A stretch of DNA of 28,818 nucleotides from an uncultured bacterium (GTDB lineage Bacteria; Cyanobacteriota; Vampirovibrionia; Gastranaerophilales; Gastranaerophilaceae), in assembly GCA_900549855.1 (NCBI GenBank), contig URPS01000027.1, forward strand, positions 1 through 28,818, read 5' to 3'. The position numbers and the translations under genes were made by a program. The notes below the pieces were generated by a model. It did not search any database. It was not told the DNA's origin and saw only the letters and a program-made list of their open reading frames with translations. Below are positions 7,794-13,934 of the stretch, one piece after another; within the stretch, counting starts at the first letter, position 1; each line of letters begins with the position of its first letter.

Positions 7794-9620
7794 TTAATAT
7801 CTTCCAACTTGATTTCTTCCGTGTTCTTTTGCGTAATATAGACCTTTATCTGCCCATTCAATCAAATCTTGCGGAGTTTGAGCATTCTCAGGGAATGTTG
7901 CAACTCCTAAACTTATTGTAACGGGTGCCGTATCAACAGGAGTTAAGTGAAATGGCTTTTCTGCTATAGCTTTACAAAGTCTGTTTGCGTGATTCATTGC
8001 TTCTTCAGCAGATGTATTCGGCAAAATTATGCTCATTTCTTCTCCACCGTATCTGCAAACATAATCTGTTGTTCTGGAATTGTTCTTAAGAATTTGTGCA
8101 ACTTGTCTTAATACTGCATCACCGGCTTGGTGACCATATGTGTCATTGAATTTTTTGAAAAAGTCAATATCTGCAATAATTAATGAGAATGGTTGATTGT
8201 ATCTTCTTGCAATATCCATTTGTTTTCTTAATGTATCTTGGAAATATCTGTGGTTATATAATTCTGTCAAACCGTCAATAGTTGCAAGCTTGTATTGATA
8301 TTCGAAATCTCTTGCTTTTAATAAATATTTTGCAAGGAATGATAGTGCAAATGACATAATAATTGACATTATTGGAAGTACTACCGGAATCCAAATATTA
8401 TATAGTTCCATGATGTAGTAAGAAATAAATAGGTATGCGATTCCAAACAGTGTTGTAGATAAAAATGCGAACAAAGTTGAAGTTGAAAGCATTACTATAG
8501 CACCAACTAAAGCTATAACTGATAAGGTAATAATAATATCAACAAATATATCTGTTTTCTTAATAAAATTATTATCTAACATATTGTTAAAGAATGTTGC
8601 ATGAACTTCAACCCCAGGGTAAACATTATCTTGCACAGGAACACTCTTTGTATCGTGCAAACTCATTGCGGTAGTTCCGATGATAATAATTTTGTCCTTG
8701 AAATCAAATGGGGTAACACCTTTTGCAAGCTCCCCATTCATTTCCTTTATGATTTTGTACATAGGAATTACTGTGTGTGTTTCTGTTCCACCGTACCAAT
8801 TAAGAATAGCATCACCATCTTTTGTTAAAGGAATTTGTGTGTCAGCTACTTTTAAATTGCCTTTAGAGTTGATATCAAAATCTTTAACAGATTGCTGTTC
8901 TATATAATCAGCTGCAGCTTTAAAAGATACATAAGGATAGAAATTGTTTTTATAGGTTACAATCGGTGCAACAGTTCTTAAAATCCCGTCACCACTTCTT
9001 AAGACATTAACCATACCAATGTTTACTTTACCATTTAATAAAGATGACAAAATTGGCCTGCAGTTAGTATAATAATTTTTCTTTTTTAAATCTACCTTTG
9101 ATTTATTATCAATATTTACAGCTAACCTTGAAGGTAAATCAATTGGCAACCTAACGTCAGTTGTTTCTCTATCAAGATTCATCGCTGTATAGATATTTGA
9201 ATATTTGTTCATTGAGTCAGCAAGATATTTATCTGCTTCCGGTGCGGTTTTTATTGATTTTATAAACATTAAATCAAAAATAATAGCTTGCGGATTTTCT
9301 TTTTCGATATAATTAATCAAATCGCCATACACATTTCTAGGTAACGGCCATTCGCCATATTTATCCCAAAGGCTTTCTAAACTTGCATCATCAATCGCCA
9401 AAACAACAATGTCTTTGTTTGGAGTCGGATGTTTGTGAATAACTCTAAGTCTTTGTCTGTAATCAAAAGTTCTATTTTCTGCAACTTTAAAGAACGAAAC
9501 AAAAACACTTTTCAAAGTTTCATTGTTTTGTAGTAGTACAAAACCAATTAATAAAGTTGCCATTACTAATAATAAGTAGGTTCCATAAATGAACCACTTT
9601 GTTTTAATAAGATTTTTCAT
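7794..9620 (-). CDS. CHASE2-domain membrane diguanylate cyclase (GGDEF)
   Basis: 608 aa; ATG follows GAAGGGGAGAT. One N-terminal membrane helix (about 10-30), then a CHASE2 extracytoplasmic sensor with KDIVVLAIDDASLE (about 69-82), WPLPRNVYGDLI and DKIIIIGTTA, and VYPGVEVHATFFNNML near its end. Three membrane helices follow (about 355-435), then a GGDEF domain (about 445-608). The active loop is GGEEM (525-529), an allowed variant of GGEEF. RTTD (516-519) five residues upstream is a proper inhibitory I-site, so c-di-GMP feedback is expected. DGLTELYNHRYF marks the domain start. It probably makes c-di-GMP from 2 GTP in response to a periplasmic cue. It follows a 53-codon ORF by 10 nt and is divergent from fliE-fliF, which suggests a role in the motility switch. 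Confidence 0.93.
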   Translation of the reverse strand: MKNLIKTKWFIYGTYLLLVMATLLIGFVLLQNNETLKSVFVSFFKVAENRTFDYRQRLRVIHKHPTPNKDIVVLAIDDASLESLWDKYGEWPLPRNVYGDLINYIEKENPQAIIFDLMFIKSIKTAPEADKYLADSMNKYSNIYTAMNLDRETTDVRLPIDLPSRLAVNIDNKSKVDLKKKNYYTNCRPILSSLLNGKVNIGMVNVLRSGDGILRTVAPIVTYKNNFYPYVSFKAAADYIEQQSVKDFDINSKGNLKVADTQIPLTKDGDAILNWYGGTETHTVIPMYKIIKEMNGELAKGVTPFDFKDKIIIIGTTAMSLHDTKSVPVQDNVYPGVEVHATFFNNMLDNNFIKKTDIFVDIIITLSVIALVGAIVMLSTSTLFAFLSTTLFGIAYLFISYYIMELYNIWIPVVLPIMSIIMSFALSFLAKYLLKARDFEYQYKLATIDGLTELYNHRYFQDTLRKQMDIARRYNQPFSLIIADIDFFKKFNDTYGHQAGDAVLRQVAQILKNNSRTTDYVCRYGGEEMSIILPNTSAEEAMNHANRLCKAIAEKPFHLTPVDTAPVTISLGVATFPENAQTPQDLIEWADKGLYYAKEHGRNQVGRY

Positions 9621-9630
9621 ATCTCCCCTT

Positions 9631-9792
9631 CTATATTCTTGTATAATTAATTTTTACTTTTTTAGATAAAAATTTGTCACCAACAAGCCCTTTTTCAATA
9701 ATACTGTTGTTGATTTTTAAAAGTTCCGTTGATTGCAATAAATCTAACGGATGGAGTAAATATTTTAGCAAACATTCTTCATGTAAATTCAT
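9631..9792 (-). CDS. Small ORF (53 aa) directly upstream of the CHASE2-GGDEF gene
   Basis: ATG at 9792 follows AAGGATAAATT, a good Shine-Dalgarno with 5-6 nt spacing, and TAG ends at 9631, just 10 nt before the cyclase ATG. The predicted peptide begins MNLHEECLLKYLLHPLDLL and ends KKVKINYTRI. The first half is Leu-rich and could form one amphipathic helix; the rest is basic. No signal peptide, membrane helix or family is recognised. Spacing and the upstream TATAAT at 9834-9839 suggest it is the first gene of the cyclase transcript, either as a small partner protein or as a leader peptide controlling cyclase translation. It may also be spurious; conservation would decide. Confidence 0.5.
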   Translation of the reverse strand: MNLHEECLLKYLLHPLDLLQSTELLKINNSIIEKGLVGDKFLSKKVKINYTRI

Positions 9793-9816
9793 AATTTATC
9801 CTTATCTTACAATACA

Positions 9817-9830
9817 TTTACCGAGGTAAA
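9817..9830. promoter_or_regulatory. Palindromic operator candidate TTTACC-GA-GGTAAA
   Basis: A perfect 6+6 bp inverted repeat with a 2-bp centre. It covers the expected transcription start of the minus-strand small ORF/cyclase transcript (the -10 lies at 9834-9839) and lies between that unit and divergent fliE-fliF. The cognate regulator is not recognised. Confidence 0.4.
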
Positions 9831-9833
9831 GTA

Positions 9834-9839
9834 ATTATA
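9834..9839 (-). promoter_or_regulatory. -10 box for the small ORF/CHASE2-GGDEF transcript
   Basis: Read on the minus strand this is a perfect TATAAT, 42 nt upstream of the small-ORF ATG. No convincing -35 lies at 16-18 bp; TTGCCG is 20 bp away. The palindrome at 9817-9830 would overlap the start site. Confidence 0.45.
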
Positions 9840-9930
9840 TAGTACACCTATATTTTTAACGGCAAATATTGACTTTTCTTTAATAATTATTAAAACGATA
9901 CTACAAATGGAGTATTTATATATAAAAAGT

Positions 9931-9957
9931 TAAAAAAAACAAAATATATGCCGATAT
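9931..9957 (+). promoter_or_regulatory. Sigma-28 (FliA)-type promoter of fliE-fliF
   Basis: TAAA (9931-9934), exactly 15 nt, then GCCGATAT (9950-9957). The flagellar sigma-28 consensus is TAAA-N15-GCCGATAA, so 11 of 12 fixed positions match. Transcription would start near 9964, giving a leader of about 17 nt that still contains the Shine-Dalgarno of fliE. This supports ATG 9981 over the GTG at 9972. Confidence 0.75.
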
Positions 9958-9980
9958 AAAAATAAAAAGAGGTGAAGTAT

Positions 9981-10319
9981 ATGTTTAACGGTTTTTATCC
10001 AAGATACGATTTAGAAGCAAGAATTCAACATACAAAGCTCGATAGCTGGGGTAGTATTCCATCTGCTCGAATGAATCGAGTAGAAGAACCTGCAACTAAC
10101 GATTTTCAAAGTGTTATGTCCGGTTTGGTGGAAAACCTTAATACATCTATGAATGCACCGGATAACTTGTTGAAAGATGCAATGATGGGTTCGGAAAATG
10201 TTGATATTCATGACGTTATGGTTGCAATGTCAAAAGCTGAAATTGCAGTTAACGTAGCAACGACAGCAACCGGTAAAGTCATCCAAGCGTATGATAAAAT
10301 AATGCAAATTCAAATTTAG
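9981..10319 (+). CDS. fliE: Flagellar hook-basal body protein FliE
   Basis: 112 aa, usual FliE length. Joins the MS ring to the proximal rod and is an early substrate of the flagellar export gate. Start: ATG 9981 has AGAGGTGA upstream; an in-frame GTG at 9972 lies inside that ribosome site and is rejected. The C-terminal half carries the FliE signature: DVHDV-type turn (DIHDVMVAMSKAEIAVNVA), then an Ala/Thr-rich helix ending VIQAYDKIMQIQI, where canonical proteins read AYqEIMrMQv. The N-terminal 40 residues are poorly conserved and have no signal peptide. It heads a two-gene unit with fliF, 51 bp downstream. Confidence 0.92.
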   Translation: MFNGFYPRYDLEARIQHTKLDSWGSIPSARMNRVEEPATNDFQSVMSGLVENLNTSMNAPDNLLKDAMMGSENVDIHDVMVAMSKAEIAVNVATTATGKVIQAYDKIMQIQI

Positions 10320-10344
10320 TCTTCTCATATTTGATTTATATGTG

Positions 10345-10350
10345 TATAAT
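10345..10350 (+). promoter_or_regulatory. Possible internal -10 before fliF
   Basis: Perfect TATAAT in the fliE-fliF gap, with TTCTCA (10322-10327, 4 of 6 to TTGACA) 17 bp upstream. It could give fliF some sigma-70 transcription independent of sigma-28. Confidence 0.35.
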
Positions 10351-10370
10351 ATTATTAATAGGGCAGGATT

Positions 10371-12041
10371 ATGGATTTTAAAAAGTTATTAGAGAATAAG
10401 ATTCTTTTAGCCTCAATTGTAGGAGGTGTTGTTCTGCTTTTGGTAGTATTTATAGTCTGCGGTACAATAGCAGCTTCAAATAAATCAAAAAATGAACAAA
10501 TTGATGTAAGTAAAGAGCCATTAAAAGAGGACGTGGATTTATTAACTACGGATAACTTGGGTAAGGCTTTAGAAATTCAAGCATTACTTGCAAGAAATAA
10601 TATTGTTGCAGCTCGTGCAGTCGATGGTACAAAATCAGTATTAAAACTAAAAAAAGGTGATTGTACTCCGGGGATGAAAAAATGTACAACAGAACAACGT
10701 GACCGTGCTATTATGGTTATTGTTGAAAGTGGTTTGTACGACCAAAATGTAGGTTTGGAAATCTTTGATAAAGGTGATTTTACTTCAACAAAAGAAGATA
10801 AGAAGATTAGACTTGTTAGAGCTATGAACGGAGAATTGGCTCGTCTTATCAGAAGAATTGACGGAATAGAAAATGCGTCTGTATTTATTTCTATTCCTGA
10901 ACAAACAATGTTTACGCAAAACCAAAAACCGGTTACTGCAACTGTTCAATTGCAGGTTGCAGTTGGTCAAACTCTTAATATGGGAACTGTGAAAGCGGTT
11001 TCTAACTTATTGTTAGGTAGTGTTTCAGGTTTGAAAGCAGAAAATATTTCAATAACAGATACTAACGGGCATGTTTATAACAGCCTTGTTGATGCTCAGT
11101 CTGAAATGCTTGCTCGTTTGCAAGAAAACGATAAATATATGCAAGAAAAGGTTCAAACTCAATTGAATCGTTTAATCGGTCAAGGTAAATATGTTGCAAC
11201 GGTTAGTACTTTCTTAAAGCAAGCTCCTGTTGAAAAGTTTACAATTGAATATGACCCAAATAAAAAAGCTTCTGTAAATGAACAAACTTTCTCAGAAGGT
11301 TTGGGTGATCAAACTCAAGATGTTAATAAAAATACTAACGCAGTTAGTGTATATCTTCCAAATGGTTTACCTGCAGGTAGTTCTGATTCAACACAAAACA
11401 GAAGCTATTCAAGAACCGCAAGAGAAACACAATATGGAGTTACTAAAACTCAAACTAATGAATATATGTCACCAGGGACTTTGGAAGAAATTTCAATTGC
11501 TGTAACATTGGAAAAAGACGCACTTCCTGTTGAATTAACTCTCGAAGAATTGAAAGAACTGGTTGCTCATGCTGCTAGTCCAAAAGCAACTCCTGATAAT
11601 GTAACAATAGCTTTTGCAGATTCTCTTGACCCATTTATGGCAGGTGACAAGAATGTTAAAGCTCCAATCAAAGCAGAACATGGCAATCCTTGGTGGTTAG
11701 CAATTGCTTTATTGGCATTTGGGCTGTTCTTTGGACAAAAAGCTTTGACGCAAAAGATTAACAACGCAAAAGCTGCTCAACAAGAAGAATTAGAAAAATT
11801 GAGAGCAATGAATGAAGCTCAAGAAAAACAAATTAAAGACTTGAGTGTAAATGCAGCAGATATGATTCAAAAGCAATCTCAATTACAACAAGGATTATTG
11901 GAACAGCAAAATAAACCGGTTGCAATCCCTACTTCCGGTGCAGAAATCAGAGAAGCATTAAGAGAATTGAAACGTGAATTTGATGGTGTTGATGATTCAG
12001 AAGCAGGTGAAAAAATTAGAAGCTGGATTGAACAAGGCTAA
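10371..12041 (+). CDS. fliF: Flagellar MS-ring protein FliF
   Basis: 556 aa, within family range. Forms the inner-membrane MS ring that carries the FliG rotor and houses the export gate. ATG follows GGGCAGGATT. Layout: N-terminal membrane helix (about 13-35); YscJ/FliF ring-building region (about 55-220) with the typical stretches RAMNGELARLIRRIDGIENA and ASVFISIPEQ; a less conserved ring region with a Ser/Thr-rich loop (about 320-370); a second membrane helix (about 439-457, WWLAIALLAFGLFFG); and a cytoplasmic helical tail. The C-terminal end, EKIRSWIEQ, resembles the conserved FliG-binding tip. fliG, fliH and fliI, which normally follow, are absent; trmFO comes next. Confidence 0.95.
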   Translation: MDFKKLLENKILLASIVGGVVLLLVVFIVCGTIAASNKSKNEQIDVSKEPLKEDVDLLTTDNLGKALEIQALLARNNIVAARAVDGTKSVLKLKKGDCTPGMKKCTTEQRDRAIMVIVESGLYDQNVGLEIFDKGDFTSTKEDKKIRLVRAMNGELARLIRRIDGIENASVFISIPEQTMFTQNQKPVTATVQLQVAVGQTLNMGTVKAVSNLLLGSVSGLKAENISITDTNGHVYNSLVDAQSEMLARLQENDKYMQEKVQTQLNRLIGQGKYVATVSTFLKQAPVEKFTIEYDPNKKASVNEQTFSEGLGDQTQDVNKNTNAVSVYLPNGLPAGSSDSTQNRSYSRTARETQYGVTKTQTNEYMSPGTLEEISIAVTLEKDALPVELTLEELKELVAHAASPKATPDNVTIAFADSLDPFMAGDKNVKAPIKAEHGNPWWLAIALLAFGLFFGQKALTQKINNAKAAQQEELEKLRAMNEAQEKQIKDLSVNAADMIQKQSQLQQGLLEQQNKPVAIPTSGAEIREALRELKREFDGVDDSEAGEKIRSWIEQG

Positions 12042-12069
12042 AACGATATAACAATAAGTATGGAGTGAA

Positions 12070-12134
12070 CCCTCTCTAAAGGGGGAGAGTAGAATTTTAA
12101 GTTGAGCTTTGCAAAACTTAGAAATTCGGTGGGG
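12070..12134 (+). repeat. Structured interspersed repeat, family A, copy 1
   Basis: Shares a layout with 28754-28818: a CCCTCTC/GGGGGAG hairpin, then TAGAATTT, a variable inverted core, TTAGAAATTCGG and a run of G. GAATTT and AAATTC pair across the core, with AAGTT/AACTT nested inside. Similar elements lie at 13730-13794 (reverse) and at the right edge. It fills most of the fliF-trmFO gap; the rest (12135-12187) has a small TCCC/GGGGA hairpin and nothing else recognised. Confidence 0.75.
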
Positions 12135-12202
12135 CTATCCCGTAAGGGGAGTTTACTGTTCTGTCCTAAAAAAGGTTTTGGGGAATAATGACAAGGATAA
12201 TT

Positions 12203-13561
12203 ATGCAAGAAGTAAAAATAATAGGTGCCGGATTAGCAGGCTCAGAAGCTGCTTTACAGCTTTCAAAAAGAGGAATAAAAGTTAAATTATACGAAATGCG
12301 CCCAAATAAAACTACAGGCGCCCATGTAACAGGTGATTGTGCTGAATTTGTATGCTCAAATAGTTTGGGCTCGTCTGATGTTACAAACGCAAGCGGACTC
12401 TTAAAAAAAGAGATGCAAATCCTTGGTGGTGAACTTATAAAGATTGCATACGAAAATTCTGTTCCGGCAGGGAATGCTTTAGCTATAGCTAGAGAAGATT
12501 TTTCTAACGCTGTTTCGGAAAAAATTAAAAATGACCCGAACATAGAACTTATTAGAGAAGAAATTACAGAAATTCCTGACGGTAATGTAATTATAGCCTC
12601 CGGTCCGCTTACGAGCGATAAATTTGCAGAAGCAATAAAAGAATTTACACAAAGCGAACATTTGCACTTTTTTGATGCGATTGCTCCTATTGTAGAAGTG
12701 GAGTCTATAAATTTTGATAAAGCGTTTTGGGCATCCAGATATGATAAAGGAGAGGCATCTTATATTAATTGTCCGATGAATAAAGAAGAGTATGAAAACT
12801 TCTATAATATATTAATAAATGCGCCACGTATTGAACAACATCAGGTTGATAAGAGCGCAAAGTTCTTTGAATCTTGCTTGCCGGTTGAAGTTTTGGCTTC
12901 AAGAGGTGTTGACACTTTGAGATTTGGTCCAATGAAGCCTGTTGGACTTGTTGATAAACGAACCGGTGTGGAAAATTATGCGGTAGTTCAATTGCGTCAG
13001 GATAACTCTGCAAAAACGTTATTTAATCTGGTAGGATTTCAAACAAATCTTAAGTGGGGAGCGCAGAAAGAACTCATACATTCTATCCCGGGGCTTGAAG
13101 ATGCGAACATTGTAAGATATGGTGTTATGCACAGAAATACGTTTATAAATAGCCCTCAAATATTGAATCAGACATTAGAAACAAAGAAACGTCAAGGTTT
13201 GTTCTTTGCCGGACAAATTACCGGTACGGAAGGATATACCGAATCTATTGCGACGGGTATGCTTGCAGGAATTAATATGGCAAAAAGAATTCGAGGAGAG
13301 GAGTTGGTTAAACTTCCGCTTGAAACAATGCTTGGTGCGTTGACTTTTTATATTACGGATATAGCTCACCTTGAGCATATTTCCTCTCGAGATGGTTCAT
13401 TGAGATACTTACCACTGCAGCCAACCAATTCTAATTGGGCGATTGTTAGTCCTATTGAGTTACCGAAAAATGAACGGAAAAATAAGAAATTAAAAACAGA
13501 AAAGCTTTCTTTAAGAGCAATAGATGTGTTGAATGAGCTTGTGGCGACTGGGCGTTTGTAG
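12203..13561 (+). CDS. trmFO: Methylenetetrahydrofolate-tRNA-(uracil-54-C5)-methyltransferase TrmFO
   Basis: 452 aa. FAD- and folate-dependent enzyme that makes m5U54 in the tRNA T-loop, found in many Firmicutes, Cyanobacteria and others in place of SAM-dependent TrmA. Start: ATG 12203 with AAGGA 5 nt upstream gives the family-typical N-terminus MQEVKIIGAGLAGSEAA; an in-frame ATG at 12188 has only GGGG upstream. Seen: dinucleotide motif GAGLAGSEAA, EFVCSNSLGSSD (with the conserved N-terminal Cys), ESCLPVEVLASRGVDTLRFG (second conserved Cys) and FFAGQITGTEGYTESIATG near the C-terminal FAD site. It sits downstream of fliF with no flagellar role and is bracketed by inverted copies of repeat family A. 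Confidence 0.96.
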   Translation: MQEVKIIGAGLAGSEAALQLSKRGIKVKLYEMRPNKTTGAHVTGDCAEFVCSNSLGSSDVTNASGLLKKEMQILGGELIKIAYENSVPAGNALAIAREDFSNAVSEKIKNDPNIELIREEITEIPDGNVIIASGPLTSDKFAEAIKEFTQSEHLHFFDAIAPIVEVESINFDKAFWASRYDKGEASYINCPMNKEEYENFYNILINAPRIEQHQVDKSAKFFESCLPVEVLASRGVDTLRFGPMKPVGLVDKRTGVENYAVVQLRQDNSAKTLFNLVGFQTNLKWGAQKELIHSIPGLEDANIVRYGVMHRNTFINSPQILNQTLETKKRQGLFFAGQITGTEGYTESIATGMLAGINMAKRIRGEELVKLPLETMLGALTFYITDIAHLEHISSRDGSLRYLPLQPTNSNWAIVSPIELPKNERKNKKLKTEKLSLRAIDVLNELVATGRL

Positions 13562-13587
13562 AAGACTGAGAATAAAAGTTAATAAAT

Positions 13588-13688
13588 AGCTAGATTCCTT
13601 GCGCTAATTGCGTTCAGGATGACGTGGCGTCAAGCCGGTCGTTTTGTGCTCTGTCATTCTGAGAAACTGTGTTTCGAAGAATCCAGCT
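13588..13688. repeat. Inverted pair of interspersed repeat family B (REP-like)
   Basis: Left arm 13588-13624 and right arm 13652-13688 (37 nt each) are imperfect reverse complements, reading AGCTRGATTC inward from both ends, with a CAG-ATGAC block at the inner ends. Spacer 27 nt. The right arm has the form GTCATTCTGAG...GAATCCAGCT, a type of short repeat I know from many bacterial genomes. A third arm lies at 25851-25886. With the element at 13730-13794 this accounts for most of the 373-bp gap after trmFO. Confidence 0.75.
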
Positions 13689-13729
13689 TTTAATATACTA
13701 TTATATTATTTTTTTAATCTCAACTGTTA

Positions 13730-13794
13730 CCCACCCGCATCTATAAAGCTCAGCCTAGCTTCGCTAACAGCTGCGACCTCCCTGACAAGGGCGG
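13730..13794 (-). repeat. Structured interspersed repeat, family A, copy 3 (reverse orientation)
   Basis: Begins CCCACCCG, the reverse complement of the CGGGTGGG end of the copy at the right edge. It keeps TAAA, CTCA, TTCG, TAACA and the ACC-CTCCC-AGGG hairpin region in register, but is more diverged than the other two. It lies downstream of trmFO in the opposite orientation to the copy upstream of it. The rest of the gap up to 13934 is AT-rich and holds no recognised gene. Confidence 0.6.
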
Positions 13795-13934
13795 TAAGCT
13801 CCTTTCCTTGTTAATATCAAATTGAATGAGTTTGTAAACTTTTGTTACGAAAAAATCCTTTCATGCGCAATTTCACGTGAGTAAATTACTTTATATATAC
13901 AAGAGTAAAAACACGAGGCAAAAGGAGCTTTATT

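Noticed and set aside
9972..9980. GTG start for fliE
   Set aside because: It lies within the Shine-Dalgarno AGAGGTGA of ATG 9981 and almost at the predicted sigma-28 start site.
12070..12134. fliF terminator
   Set aside because: The hairpin is not followed by a T-run and belongs to a dispersed repeat family.
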